Shown: positions 1 to 9,101, counted from the first letter of the stretch. The stretch is 64,000 nucleotides of DNA from Faecalicatena contorta (GCF_021531895.1 NZ_JAFBIX010000014.1:29676-93675), one strand, 5' to 3'. Numbers and translations are program-made. Notes: generated from the sequence alone by a model not told the origin.

Positions 1-1578
1 CTTGACCAGAATGGAAATATCATCGACAGCTGGGAGTCTTCCAAAGACGAATCCCATGTGATCAAACGTCTGACCGTTGGAGAGACCTATATACTTCGCG
101 AACAATTTGCTCCGTATGGATATCTTGTTGCAAATGATATCACCTTTACGATTGAAGATACTGCAGAAATCCAGAAAGTGGAAATGAAAGACGAGGTGCC
201 GGTTGCAGAACTAATCCTGAATAAAAAGGGAGAATTCCTGAATGAGGTGTCTCTTGTAGATCAGATCAAAGGTGTGGTGGAACATATTTTCCATTATATT
301 ACCGGCAGCCTGACCGATGTTACTTTCGAAGTATATGCAGAGGAAGATATCAAGGCTGCGGATGGTGTCAGCGAAGATTATTATAAGGCAGATGAGCTGG
401 TGGCAACGATGACGACAGATGAAACCGGCATTACAAAACTGAGTAATCTTCCACTGGGCAAATACTATGTCAAAGAAGTGGGAACAGCTCACGGATATGT
501 TTTGGATTCAGAAATCCGTCATGTGGATCTAAGCTATGTGGATCAGAATACACCGGTTGTAACCTATAATGATGACTGGAAGAATCACCGTCAGAGAGTG
601 ATCATTAATCTTGTGAAAAAGGAAAAAGATCAGGATCGTGTTCTGGAAGGCGGCGTCTTTGGTCTTTATGCCAAAGAGGATATCAAGTCTTCTACCACCG
701 GAAAAGTACTGATTGAGGCAGATGAGATTATCGAGCTGAAATCAACTGATGCTGAAGGAAAGATCACCTTTATGACAGATCTTCCGATTGATGCTGAATA
801 CTATGTAAAAGAGCTATATGCGCCAGCCGGATTTGTAAATGCAGAGGAAGTACAGGAATTTACTGTTTCCTATGCCGGTGAAAATGAAGATTCTGTTGTT
901 GTCGATCTTACTTTTGAGGATGAAGCAACGACAGTTGAGATCACGAAGACCGATCTGACTGGTGGAAAGGAAATTCCGGGCTGCAAGCTGAAACTGGTGG
1001 ATGAGGATGGAAATACCGTTGAAGAGTGGACTTCCACAGAAGAGGCTCATGTCATCAAAGAACTGGTAGTTGGTAAGAAATATACTCTGGTAGAAACGCA
1101 GCCTGCAGATGGATACGTGACAGCAGAAAGTATAGAGTTTACCGTAGAGAATACTGCTGAGATTCAGAAGCATCAGATGAAGGATGATGTGACAAAAGTG
1201 GAAATCTCTAAACAGGATATTGCAGGGAAGGAACTTCCGGGTGCTAAACTCACAATCCTGGACAAGGATGGAAAGGTTGTGGAAAGCTGGACTTCCACAA
1301 AAAAAGCACATCATATTGAAATGCTTCCGATTGGAAAATACACGCTTCGTGAAGAAACCGCACCGGATGGATATCTGGTTGCCAATGATGTGGAATTTGA
1401 AGTGAAGGATACCGGAGAGGTTCAGCATGTAACAATGGTGGATGAAGCAAAACCGGCTGTTCAGGCTGATACACCGAAAACAGGGGATGAACGCAACATG
1501 AAATTGTGGCTGCTCCTGCTCGGTATCGGTGCCGGTGGTCTTGGAGTCGCTTTTGGAATCAGAAGAAAGCGTAAATAG
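1..1578 (+). CDS. Cna-B/SpaA-repeat surface adhesin, 3' part
   Basis: The frame is open from base 1, so the 5' end lies outside the window. The visible 525 residues are a string of Cna-B/SpaA-like domains (about five), each with a start like VEITKTDL, a Lys near it, and an ending like LREETAPDGY whose Glu could form the isopeptide bond typical of these folds. The C-terminus is a cell-wall sorting signal: TPKTGDE, a hydrophobic stretch, then RRKRK. It is probably anchored by a sortase; a class B sortase gene lies in the same element (22391-23170). Such adhesins are known ICE cargo and may help donor-recipient contact, which is inference. Family call is firm; ligand is unknown. Confidence 0.9.
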   Translation, partial: LDQNGNIIDSWESSKDESHVIKRLTVGETYILREQFAPYGYLVANDITFTIEDTAEIQKVEMKDEVPVAELILNKKGEFLNEVSLVDQIKGVVEHIFHYITGSLTDVTFEVYAEEDIKAADGVSEDYYKADELVATMTTDETGITKLSNLPLGKYYVKEVGTAHGYVLDSEIRHVDLSYVDQNTPVVTYNDDWKNHRQRVIINLVKKEKDQDRVLEGGVFGLYAKEDIKSSTTGKVLIEADEIIELKSTDAEGKITFMTDLPIDAEYYVKELYAPAGFVNAEEVQEFTVSYAGENEDSVVVDLTFEDEATTVEITKTDLTGGKEIPGCKLKLVDEDGNTVEEWTSTEEAHVIKELVVGKKYTLVETQPADGYVTAESIEFTVENTAEIQKHQMKDDVTKVEISKQDIAGKELPGAKLTILDKDGKVVESWTSTKKAHHIEMLPIGKYTLREETAPDGYLVANDVEFEVKDTGEVQHVTMVDEAKPAVQADTPKTGDERNMKLWLLLLGIGAGGLGVAFGIRRKRK

Positions 1579-1613
1579 TAACTTAGAAACAAAATAATGA
1601 CGAACCAGAAGCA

Positions 1614-1659
1614 TAAGGGCATTTGTGGAAATCGGAAAGGAGATCCATGAATGCCCTTA
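1614..1659 (+). promoter_or_regulatory. 10-bp inverted repeat spanning a ribosome binding site
   Basis: TAAGGGCATT (1614-1623) and AATGCCCTTA (1650-1659) are perfect reverse complements. The loop holds the ribosome binding site AAAGGAGAT (1636-1644) and the right arm covers the start codon at 1651. Folding would hide the start of the next gene; there is no U-tract, so it is not a normal terminator. Confidence 0.5.
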
Positions 1660-1998
1660 ATGCATTTCAGAAAGATGAGGAAAAACATGGGAAGAAAAGA
1701 AACGATATTACCGGGAGCAAAGATTGATGGAAGAAAGTATCTGGAAGACAAGCCAAAGTCTTGTGACTACTGCTACTGGTGGCAGGGCAAAAACAAAGGT
1801 TGTATTCTGCCGGAATGTTATTACCTGATGCCGGAGGAAAAGAAGGAGCCAAATGATTATGAGGAAGGGAACTGCAGAACCTGCCCTTATGGGAAGCATA
1901 CACCCTGTATCGGATACTGTATTGCAAAGCTCCAAAAAGAAATGCGCGGGAAAAAAGGAGGCGGATGCTATGATACCGATGCTGCGAGTGGAAGTTAA
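1651..1998 (+). CDS. Cys-rich small ICE protein
   Basis: A 115-residue protein with many cysteines (CDYCYWW, CILPECYY, CRTCPYGKHTPC, CIGYC), suggesting a small metal-binding fold. I do not recognise the family by name. ATG 1651 is chosen because AGGAG lies 8 nt upstream; an internal ATG at 1687 with GAGG 6 nt upstream is an alternative, and a 26-codon frame starting at 1647 (MNALNAFQ...) competes for the same site. It overlaps the next gene by 29 nt, which suggests coupling with the antirepressor-like gene. Confidence 0.65.
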   Translation: MPLMHFRKMRKNMGRKETILPGAKIDGRKYLEDKPKSCDYCYWWQGKNKGCILPECYYLMPEEKKEPNDYEEGNCRTCPYGKHTPCIGYCIAKLQKEMRGKKGGGCYDTDAASGS

Positions 1999-2722
1999 AA
2001 ATGACCGTCCCTTAATCTGTGCCAGAGAACTGTATGAGGCTCTGGGTATTAAGACACAGTACAGTGTCTGGATCGACCGTATTATTTCCCTTGGTTTTGT
2101 GAGTGGTCAGGACTTTTATCCAAAAATGAATAAAAGTACCGGTGGCAGATGCAGTGTTGATCATTATATTACAGTGGATATGGCAAAACACATCTGTATG
2201 CTCCTTCGAAATGAGAAAGGAAAACTGTATCGCCAGTATTTTCTGGAGCTGGAAAAAGCATGGAATCAGCCGGAACAGGTGATGGCAAGAGCATTGCAGC
2301 TGGCCAATTCCCAGATTGCAAAGCTGCAGGAACAATGTACGGAGCTTGGCGACCAGCTGATCAAACATCAGATGCTTCTGGAAGATATGGCACCAAAGGC
2401 TGCTTATCTGGATCTGATCATGAATTCCCCCTCATCTGTTCTGGTCACACAGATTGCAAAAGATTATGGATACAGCGCGGTTTCATTTAACCGGCTTCTT
2501 CATGATTTTAGGATCCAGTATAAAGTTAATGACCAATGGGTGTTATATGCTGATTATGCCGGGAAGGGTTATGTCCAGAGCAGAACAATCTATATGCATC
2601 CAAACCGCACCGGCCCGGTCGTGAGGATCCAGACAGAATGGACACAGAAAGGCAGAAGATTTTTATATGAGTTTTTAAAAGAACAGGGAATTCTTCCCCT
2701 GATTGAGAAGGAAGGTGGATAA
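1970..2722 (+). CDS. AntA/KilAC-type phage antirepressor-like protein
   Basis: A 250-residue protein. The N-terminal part (about 1-100; ICARELYEALG, WIDRII, DFYPKMNKS, DHYITVDMAKHICML) matches the AntA/AntB antirepressor domain; the C-terminal part (about 130-240) matches the KilA-C DNA-binding domain (SSVLVTQIAKDYG, LLHDF, WVLYADYAGKGY). Phage relatives counteract repressors; here a role in ICE gene control is inferred. Start ATG 1970 follows AAGGAGG (1955-1961). It abuts the PcfB-like gene with no gap. Confidence 0.85.
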   Translation: MIPMLRVEVKNDRPLICARELYEALGIKTQYSVWIDRIISLGFVSGQDFYPKMNKSTGGRCSVDHYITVDMAKHICMLLRNEKGKLYRQYFLELEKAWNQPEQVMARALQLANSQIAKLQEQCTELGDQLIKHQMLLEDMAPKAAYLDLIMNSPSSVLVTQIAKDYGYSAVSFNRLLHDFRIQYKVNDQWVLYADYAGKGYVQSRTIYMHPNRTGPVVRIQTEWTQKGRRFLYEFLKEQGILPLIEKEGG

Positions 2723-3283
2723 ATGCAGGAAGAGGTAAATGAGAAGATTATTACGCTCAGTGTACAGGGAGCCAGGATTACTGCTTCTATGGTAAAAGCA
2801 GCCATGAGAAAGTTTCTTATGGAGCTGGAGCGTGAAGGACAGAAATCATCGCAGATCAAACAGGCAGAAAAGCAGGGACAGGCCAGGGAGCGTGGGATTG
2901 AAAAAGAAAAGCAAAGACAGGAAAAGAAAAAGCCCCATGGCAAGCAGACAATCAAGCAGCTGCAGGAACAGGGAGCGCAGCTGACCAATATTCAGATCAC
3001 AAACCAGAATATCAAATCCTTTGACCGGGTTGCCCGTAAATATGGCATTGATTACAGCCTGAAAAGGGACGACAGTGTGACACCACGAAGATATCTGGTG
3101 TTCTTTAAGGCGAAGGATGTGGATGTGATGACAGCTGCATTTAAGGAATATGCAGGAGTTTCCATGAAGAAATCCAAAAAGCCTTCTGTGCGGAAGAAAC
3201 TGCAGAAGTCTGTGCAGAAGATGAACGTTAAACACCGCCAGAGAGAAAAAGTGAAACAGAAAGTGAGGGGACAGCAGCGATGA
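2723..3283 (+). CDS. PcfB-like (DUF3801) conjugation protein
   Basis: A 186-residue, very basic protein lying directly upstream of virD4, the usual PcfB (DUF3801) position in Firmicutes conjugative elements. The centre (FDRVARKYGIDYSLKRD, RYLVFFKAKDVDVM, AFKEYAG) is the conserved core; flanks are Lys/Arg/Gln-rich. PcfB of pCF10 accompanies the coupling protein and relaxosome; the same role is inferred here. Its TGA overlaps the virD4 ATG (ATGA at 3280-3283), so the two are probably translationally coupled. Confidence 0.85.
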   Translation: MQEEVNEKIITLSVQGARITASMVKAAMRKFLMELEREGQKSSQIKQAEKQGQARERGIEKEKQRQEKKKPHGKQTIKQLQEQGAQLTNIQITNQNIKSFDRVARKYGIDYSLKRDDSVTPRRYLVFFKAKDVDVMTAAFKEYAGVSMKKSKKPSVRKKLQKSVQKMNVKHRQREKVKQKVRGQQR

Positions 3284-4302
3284 GTAAAAAGAAACCAAAA
3301 GCCAGAAGTCCGGGAAAGTTGGAAACAGCAATCCAGCAAAGCTTATCAAAGGTCAGTGTTAAAAAGCTGGTTGCTATGAATATTCCCTATCTCATCGCTT
3401 TCTATGTGGTAGAGAAATGTGCATGGCTTTACCGGCACTGTATCGGCGGAACTGTGGTTCAAAAGCTTGGTGTTATGCTGATGAATCTTCCAGTAGCTTT
3501 CCGGTCGTGGATACCAAGCTTCCACATCCGGGATCTTTTAGCCGGTATCATCGGGGCGTTACTTCTCCGCTGTGTTGTGTACATGAAAGGGAAAAATGCA
3601 AAAAAGTTCCGGCAGGGCGAAGAATACGGTTCTGCAAGATGGGGAAATGAAAAAGACATTGAACCATTTATTGATCCGGTATTTGAAAATAATATCATCC
3701 TGACACAGACGGAGAGGCTGACTATGAACAGCCGCCCGAAACTTCCGAAGTATGCAAGAAACAAAAATGTGATCGTCATCGGTGGATCCGGATCCGGTAA
3801 AACACGATTCTATGTGAAGCCCAACCTCATGCAGATGCCGGATAACGTATCGTATGTGGTCACAGATCCGAAAGGTACCATTATTGTTGAATGCGGCACA
3901 ATGTTAGTCCGGCATGGATACCGGATCAAGGTACTGAATACGATCAATTTCAAAAAGTCCATGCATTACAACCCATTCCATTATATTCGGAGTGAGAAAG
4001 ACATTTTGAAACTGGTGAATACGATCATTGCAAATACGAAAGGAGAAGGTGAAAAAGCAGCTGAGGATTTCTGGATAAAAGCGGAACGTCTTCTGTACAC
4101 CGCCCTTATTGGATATATCTGGTATGAAGCACCGGAGGAAGAACAGAACTTTGCTACTCTTCTGGAATTTATCAATGCCAGTGAAACCAGGGAAGAGGAT
4201 GAAGAATTTAAAAATGCTGTGGATGAACTGTTTGAGGAACTGGAAGCGGAGAATCCGGAACATTTTGCAGTACGCCAGTACCGCAAATATAAGCTGGCAG
4301 CC
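3280..4302 (+). pseudogene. virD4: VirD4/TraG coupling protein, 5' part (interrupted by IME)
   Basis: First 341 codons of a VirD4/TraG-type coupling ATPase, the ring-shaped protein that feeds the relaxase-DNA complex into the type IV secretion channel. It shows N-terminal membrane segments (about residues 25-110) and Walker A GGSGSGKT at residues 168-175. The frame follows the family to KYKLAAG at 4303, then enters IME DNA, where it continues as unrelated sequence to a stop at 4567-4569. The missing C-terminal half, with the Walker B motif, resumes at 17205. As it stands the product is a truncated, probably inactive protein. Confidence 0.92.
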
Positions 4303-4313
4303 GGTGTTATAAG
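4303..4313 (+). promoter_or_regulatory. attL core and left-end extended -10 half-promoter
   Basis: GG at 4303-4304 is the crossover dinucleotide. Directly inside the element lies TGTTATAAG (4305-4313), an extended -10 box (TG-n-TATAAG). In the integrated state no -35 box sits upstream. In the excised circle it would lie 15 nt downstream of TTGACA from the right end. Confidence 0.7.
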
Positions 4314-4758
4314 CTTGAAGAGACTTCTTAATCACTATTTTTTAGGAAATTGGAGCTCCAAGATGATTAAAAAGTCTCTTGAGGCTTATTTTTTGCCCAA
4401 AATACAAAATTGTACTTTTTTAAAAACATTCTCAAAGGATGGCAACATTTTGCCTCGCCAGTCTGGATATAGTGTAAGGAGTTTTTCAAACCGACACAAA
4501 AATCCAGAGAAATTTAAAAAAGTTACGTTACTACCTTGTAAAACAGCGTCCGAAAGATGGGTTAAGTGAGAGGAACTTTTTTGAAGATCCTTACACGAAC
4601 CTTGACAACGGAGCAGCCTGTCTATAGTGATACCAGATTTGAATGTGCATCCAGCATGTCTTTTCTGGCAAATACGTCCCGGAAACATCGGAACCCGGTA
4701 CAGGAACGGATATGGAATGAAAACAGGCAATGAAAAATGAAAGGAAGGAGGAAAACGG
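4314..4758 (+). other. IME left-end region with weak small ORF
   Basis: This 445-nt stretch separates the left end from the recombinase gene. The virD4 frame runs on to 4569 as chimeric tail. A 55-codon frame from GTG 4568 to TGA 4732 (ending RNPVQERIWNENRQ) has plausible coding character but no clear ribosome binding site and no family I recognise; it may be a gene remnant. The last bases carry the recombinase ribosome binding site AAGGAGG. Confidence 0.4.
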
Positions 4759-6633
4759 ATGCAGGAGAAACTTACCGCATTGTATGAGCGTCTCAGCCAT
4801 GATGATGACCTTATGGGCGAGAGCAACAGTATATCGAACCAGAAGCAGATGCTTTCAGAATATGCAGAATCCCATGGACTTACCCCATATATCCATTTTA
4901 CGGATGATGGAATATCCGGCACAAGGTTTGACCGCCCGGGATTTGTCAGCATGATGGATGCCATCAAAGCCGGGCAGATCGGGACGGTGATCATAAAGGA
5001 TATGAGCCGGTTGGGACGTGATTATCTGATGGTCGGTCAGATTCAGGAAATGCTGCGCCAGAAGCAGGTTAGGCTGATCGCTATCAATGATGGTCATGAC
5101 AGTCTGAATGGGGATGATGATTTTCTTCCTTTCCGAAACATTATGAATGAGTGGTATGCGAAAGACACGAGCAAAAAGATCCGGTCTACCTTTAAGGCAA
5201 AAGGCAATTCCGGGAAGCACGTTGCAAGCACCACACCATACGGATATCTGAAAGACCCGGAAAATAAGGAACACTGGATCGTGGATGAAGAGGCTGCACA
5301 GGTTGTCCGCAGGATTTTTCAGATGACAATGGACGGATATGGTCCTTACCAGATCGCAAAGAAGCTGAAAGAAGATCAGGTGGAGATCCCGGCAGTACAC
5401 ATGGCAAGGCATGGGGCAGGATTATGGCAGGGAAGAGTGGACGAGATCAAAGACCCCTATGCGTGGGGTTCGTCGACGGTGGCAGGGATCCTGAAAAAGC
5501 GGGAATATCTTGGTCACACTGTTAATTTCAAGACCAGAAAGCATTTTAAGGACAAAAAGAGCCATTATGTGTCAGAAGATAACTGGACAGTATTTGAGGA
5601 CACGCAGGAAGCGATCATTGATCAGGAAACCTTTGATAATGTCCAGAGAATCCGGAAGAATGTCCGCAGATACCCGGACGGATGGGGAGAAGCACATCCA
5701 CTGACAGGGCTGATGTATTGTGCCGATTGCGGGGCAAAAATGTATGTGCACCGGGTAAATAATGGGAAAAGAATCCCACAATATACCTGTTCTGCATATA
5801 GCAAGGTTCCGGTTGGAACACTCTGTCCGACACAGCACAGGATTAATGCGGATATTGTGATGGAGCTGATAAAAGACCTGCTGAAAGCTATCGCAGAATA
5901 TTCCCATCTGAACCGGGAAGAGTTCATTGAGACAGTGAAGACAACACAGAATTCCCAGCAGTCCAGTGAAATCGTGAGGCTGAAAAACAGGATAGCAGAA
6001 GCGAAAAAGCGTCTGCAGGAACTGGAAAAACTGATCTGCCGAATATATGAGGATAATATCCTTGGTAAGCTGCCGGACGAACGTTACGCAGTCCTTGATG
6101 GGCAGTATTCCAAAGAACAGAAAGAACTGACAGCGGAAATTTCAGAATTGGAAGCAGAGGTAGCCGGATATGAAAATGGCAGACGGTCTGCGGAAAGATT
6201 TATTGCACTGGTGGACAAATATCAGAATTTTGATGAACTGACCACATATATGCTGAATGAGTTCGTGGAAAAGATTCTGGTGCATGAGAGGGACAGGAAA
6301 GGAAGCCAGCAGACCACACAGGAGATTGAGATTTATTTTAATTTTGTGGGAAGGTATCTTCCACCGCATTTTGGAGAAGTCCAGCTGACAACGGAAGAGG
6401 AAGAAGAATTACGAAAGCGAGAAGCCAGGAAGGACAGGCTGCACCAGAATTATCTGAGGCGGAAGGCAAATGGAAAACAGAAAGAATACGAAGACAAAGT
6501 AAAAGAAAAAAGAAAAGCCGAGATCGAGGCGAAGAAGGAAGCAATCCGGCAGGAAGATATTGCGAAAGGTGTGTTTGTTCCAGTGTCGATGCTTCCGGCT
6601 GCAGAACCAAAGAAAGGGGTGGCAAATGCATGA
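4759..6633 (+). CDS. Large serine recombinase (TnpX-like)
   Basis: A 624-residue site-specific recombinase that should integrate and excise the IME. The resolvase catalytic domain is at about 1-150 with nucleophile Ser13 (YERLSHDDD) and the conserved SRLGRD and TSKKIR-type motifs. A recombinase domain follows (about 170-300; TPYGYLK, IFQMTMDGYG), then a zinc ribbon (GLMYCADCGAKM, C-x2-C paired with CSAYSK...TLCPTQH), a coiled coil (about 400-475) and a DUF4368-type C-terminal part. Start follows AAGGAGG with normal spacing. Its stop overlaps the tnpV start by 4 nt. Expression could be boosted by the circle-junction promoter. Confidence 0.95.
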   Translation: MQEKLTALYERLSHDDDLMGESNSISNQKQMLSEYAESHGLTPYIHFTDDGISGTRFDRPGFVSMMDAIKAGQIGTVIIKDMSRLGRDYLMVGQIQEMLRQKQVRLIAINDGHDSLNGDDDFLPFRNIMNEWYAKDTSKKIRSTFKAKGNSGKHVASTTPYGYLKDPENKEHWIVDEEAAQVVRRIFQMTMDGYGPYQIAKKLKEDQVEIPAVHMARHGAGLWQGRVDEIKDPYAWGSSTVAGILKKREYLGHTVNFKTRKHFKDKKSHYVSEDNWTVFEDTQEAIIDQETFDNVQRIRKNVRRYPDGWGEAHPLTGLMYCADCGAKMYVHRVNNGKRIPQYTCSAYSKVPVGTLCPTQHRINADIVMELIKDLLKAIAEYSHLNREEFIETVKTTQNSQQSSEIVRLKNRIAEAKKRLQELEKLICRIYEDNILGKLPDERYAVLDGQYSKEQKELTAEISELEAEVAGYENGRRSAERFIALVDKYQNFDELTTYMLNEFVEKILVHERDRKGSQQTTQEIEIYFNFVGRYLPPHFGEVQLTTEEEEELRKREARKDRLHQNYLRRKANGKQKEYEDKVKEKRKAEIEAKKEAIRQEDIAKGVFVPVSMLPAAEPKKGVANA

Positions 6634-7013
6634 AAGAATTGAAACCGATGATACATGATGAAAAGAACGGACTGGATTATATCCTTGTGGGAGATTATTA
6701 TATCCCGCTGATCCGTGTGGCGGAAGAACCCCGGGATATTGGTTTTTATGGAAGCCTCCGAAGGAATTTTCTGAAAGACTACCGGCAAGCTTTGTATTCC
6801 CAGCTGATGCTGACTGGGAAGCTCTGGTCGTATCTTGCTGATTTGAATGAAATCTGTGTGGAACGCAGGGATAACATGATGGATCAGATGATGGAAGCAG
6901 AGGGTGTCACAGAGGAATTAAAGGGAAAAGACCAGATGGAATGGCTCCGCAGGGTAAATAACATCCGCAACAGAGTGGATGAAGTTATTTTGAATGAACT
7001 GGTTTATGTGTAG
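6630..7013 (+). CDS. tnpV: TnpV family transposon-encoded protein
   Basis: A 127-residue protein with the TnpV hallmark block YRQALYSQLMLTGKLWSYLADLNE followed by a C-terminal helix ending in NELVYV (printed here in two parts of the same region, residues about 50-73 and 119-127). TnpV proteins accompany Tn4451-type recombinases; their role is not established. ATGA overlap with the recombinase gene points to co-translation. Confidence 0.85.
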   Translation: MKELKPMIHDEKNGLDYILVGDYYIPLIRVAEEPRDIGFYGSLRRNFLKDYRQALYSQLMLTGKLWSYLADLNEICVERRDNMMDQMMEAEGVTEELKGKDQMEWLRRVNNIRNRVDEVILNELVYV

Positions 7014-7023
7014 GGGGATGCTT

Positions 7024-7212
7024 ATGAGATACCGGATTGAATATGCAGATGGTCGGTGCTGTAATTTCGCCAACAGCCGGAAAGAACTTCTGGAATGGCT
7101 GAAACTCTTAAAGGACGAAGAGATCATAGATATTCGGAAAATCTACAAAAACGGTGTGACAGATTCCGTACTTGAGAAGTATCGAAACTATGTGAACAGA
7201 AATGCCGGATAG
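7024..7212 (+). CDS. Small conserved hypothetical protein
   Basis: A 62-residue protein (MRYRIEYADGRCCNFANSRK...). ATG 7024 is preferred over the in-frame ATG 7018 because AGGGGG (7012-7017) touches the earlier start but sits 6 nt from this one. No recognised domain; the pattern of short beta strands and a helix suggests a compact soluble protein. It lies 10 nt after tnpV in the same operon. Confidence 0.6.
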   Translation: MRYRIEYADGRCCNFANSRKELLEWLKLLKDEEIIDIRKIYKNGVTDSVLEKYRNYVNRNAG

Positions 7213-7227
7213 GAAGGAGAAGACAGG

Positions 7228-7521
7228 ATGAAAGCCATACATTTTATTTTTAAAATCATGTTCCTGCCTGTGATGGTTGCTCTGGGAGTCATAAGACTGT
7301 TTGCGGAGTTCCTTGCAGGAATATCAGCAGTCATCTTCCGGGTAATTGCAGGAATCTTTCTTCTGACCGCCCTGCTAAGCTATGGCTTGGGGCTGGAAAG
7401 TTCCGGGGAATGCCTGAAAATGGTATTGGCTGGCTTCCTGTTTTATCTCCTGCCATGTACGGTTGAAATCGTGATTGCGGGAATCGTCTTTTTAGAAGAA
7501 TGGATTCGCTTTATAACATAG
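7228..7521 (+). CDS. Small integral membrane protein
   Basis: A 97-residue hydrophobic protein with about three membrane-spanning stretches (residues about 5-30, 33-52 and 63-90). No family recognised. The ribosome binding site AAGGAG lies upstream. It belongs to the recombinase-tnpV operon and could be an IME membrane accessory protein. Confidence 0.6.
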   Translation: MKAIHFIFKIMFLPVMVALGVIRLFAEFLAGISAVIFRVIAGIFLLTALLSYGLGLESSGECLKMVLAGFLFYLLPCTVEIVIAGIVFLEEWIRFIT

Positions 7522-7546
7522 GAAGAGGGAAGAAAGGGACACGATT

Positions 7547-7828
7547 ATGAAAAGAGAATTAGTGGAAAGCTACTTCGACTGGAATGAGATCAGGCTGGAG
7601 GCATATTTACGGATTGACCCGGAGCTGATCGAGTTGGAAAGAGAATGTGAGGCAACAATGGATGAATTGAAGCCATACATTGAAAAATATGGTCATGAGT
7701 TTTGGACGATCATTGATCGGATCGTATCGGCAAGACACGCAGTAGAAGCCTATATTAGCCGGGAAATGTATATCCGAGGATTTTTGGATTATGAACGTCT
7801 GGTGTGTGAGATAGAAAGGGATGTATAA
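7547..7828 (+). CDS. Small conserved hypothetical protein
   Basis: A 93-residue, acidic, mostly helical protein (YFDWNEIRLEAYLRIDPELIELERE). No recognised family. It is followed 2 nt later by the next gene, so both are probably made together. Confidence 0.6.
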   Translation: MKRELVESYFDWNEIRLEAYLRIDPELIELERECEATMDELKPYIEKYGHEFWTIIDRIVSARHAVEAYISREMYIRGFLDYERLVCEIERDV

Positions 7829-7830
7829 AG

Positions 7831-8124
7831 ATGAAAGAGGAAGCATTAAAGGAATTTGTGGACAATGTCATTCAGGAACGGATGCAGAGCGCATTCAGCC
7901 AGATGAAAGCCGGGAAAAAACCAGATGACGAGGATGATGTGGAACAAAAGTATGAGGAAGCGGTGGCATTGCTGCCAGAGGATAAGCAACAGGCAGTCAG
8001 GGCATACTGTGATGCTATTTTTGACAGCGGTGCGGATGCTGAGCAGTTCTTTTATCGGTTGGGACTGAAGGATGGAATTCGGTTGTATAAGACAGTAAAA
8101 AGTATCATCAAGGGAATATCTTAA
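7831..8124 (+). CDS. Small conserved hypothetical protein
   Basis: A 97-residue helical protein with an acidic linker (KPDDEDDVEQ) and a C-terminal segment FYRLGLKDGIRLYKTV of the type seen in small Firmicutes element proteins. No named function. It is the last gene of the recombinase operon; codon use changes sharply after it, at the resistance cassette. Confidence 0.6.
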   Translation: MKEEALKEFVDNVIQERMQSAFSQMKAGKKPDDEDDVEQKYEEAVALLPEDKQQAVRAYCDAIFDSGADAEQFFYRLGLKDGIRLYKTVKSIIKGIS

Positions 8125-8201
8125 ATGGATTGGAAAATGTTATTTAAAATTCACATGTGCTACCATAACTCGGAAAACGTATGGAATAAGGAATTTTTTT
8201 G

Positions 8202-8210
8202 TGATATACT
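8202..8210 (+). promoter_or_regulatory. Extended -10 promoter of resistance cassette, first copy
   Basis: TGATATACT is an extended -10 box preceded by a T-run (GAATTTTTTTG). The -35 match is poor (TGGAAT at 8182-8187). A leader of about 80 nt follows before the nucleoside phosphorylase start, with a small inverted repeat (ATCG...CGAT) near its 5' end. Confidence 0.5.
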
Positions 8211-8298
8211 GTTCTAAAAATCGTTGTCTGGCGATTTGGTGAATCCCGATAGATTATTTTATAGGGAACAGAAACTTTGAATTTGACGGAGAGATAGT

Positions 8299-9066
8299 AT
8301 GGCTATTATTAAAAACGAAATACCGATTTTGGAGTTTGATACAGAGCAGACAGCAGTTCTTAATCCCACTCATGAAAATCTTGGTTTGAACTTACCCAAG
8401 AAATGTGTGTTCGCATTTCTTGGTGCTTACATAGATGAATATGCCAGTAAAAGTGATACCAAACAGGTATCCACTTTTGAGAGTGCAACGAAGCATTATC
8501 CCATTTACATCACCAAATACAAGGGTGAGGACATTGTGCTTTGTCAAGCACCCGTTGGTGCGGCAGCAGCCACACAGATACTTGATTGGCTGATTGGTTA
8601 TGGTGTAAGAGAGGTAATCTCGGCAGGTAGTTGCGGTGCTCTGGAAAAGTTCCCCGAAAGTACATTCCTCGTACCAAACAAGGCTCTGCGTGATGAGGGA
8701 ACATCTTATCACTATGCGCCCCCTTCTCGATTTGTGGAAATCAGCGAGAAGGCAAGAAAAGCAATTGAAGAAACCATTCTTGAGCATAGTATGAAATATC
8801 AGGAGGTTATAACCTGGTCAACGGATGGATTTTTCCGTGAAACCAAAGAAAAGGTGGCTTATCGCAAAAGTGAAGGCTGTGCAGTTGTAGAAATGGAATG
8901 TTCTGCTCTGGCGGCCTGTGCTGATTTCAGAGGGGCAACCTGGGGTATGATACTTTATACCGCAGACAGTCTTGCAGATGTTGACAAATACGACGAAAGA
9001 AACTGGGGCGGTAATGCATACGAATATGCACTTACGCTCTGCCTTGATGCGGTTATCAAATTATAA
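8299..9066 (+). CDS. Nucleoside phosphorylase (uridine phosphorylase-like)
   Basis: A 255-residue protein of the PNP/UDP phosphorylase superfamily, which splits nucleosides with phosphate to base and pentose 1-phosphate. Visible family blocks are GAAAATQILDWLIGYGVREV and SAGSCGALE (phosphate and ribose loop), and VVEMECSALAACADFRG (the nucleoside-binding Glu-Met-Glu). It lies just before an aminoglycoside adenylyltransferase and shares its promoter type, so it looks like resistance-cassette cargo rather than housekeeping. Substrate cannot be told from sequence. Base composition is more AT-rich than the IME backbone. Confidence 0.85.
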   Translation: MAIIKNEIPILEFDTEQTAVLNPTHENLGLNLPKKCVFAFLGAYIDEYASKSDTKQVSTFESATKHYPIYITKYKGEDIVLCQAPVGAAAATQILDWLIGYGVREVISAGSCGALEKFPESTFLVPNKALRDEGTSYHYAPPSRFVEISEKARKAIEETILEHSMKYQEVITWSTDGFFRETKEKVAYRKSEGCAVVEMECSALAACADFRGATWGMILYTADSLADVDKYDERNWGGNAYEYALTLCLDAVIKL

Positions 9067-9092
9067 GAACAGTTAGAATCAATCTTTTTTTG

Positions 9093-9101
9093 TGATATAA
9101 T
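9093..9101 (+). promoter_or_regulatory. Extended -10 promoter of resistance cassette, second copy
   Basis: TGATATAAT is a perfect extended -10 box behind a T-run, nearly the same as the box at 8202-8210. The expected transcript start near 9108 would put the ribosome binding site GAGGTG (9108-9113) at the very 5' end of the RNA, so part of the supply may come from the upstream promoter. Confidence 0.55.

Noticed and set aside
814..1614. 266-codon minus-strand frame opposite the adhesin
   Set aside because: Cys/His/Phe-rich shadow of the Cna-B repeats with no ribosome binding site.
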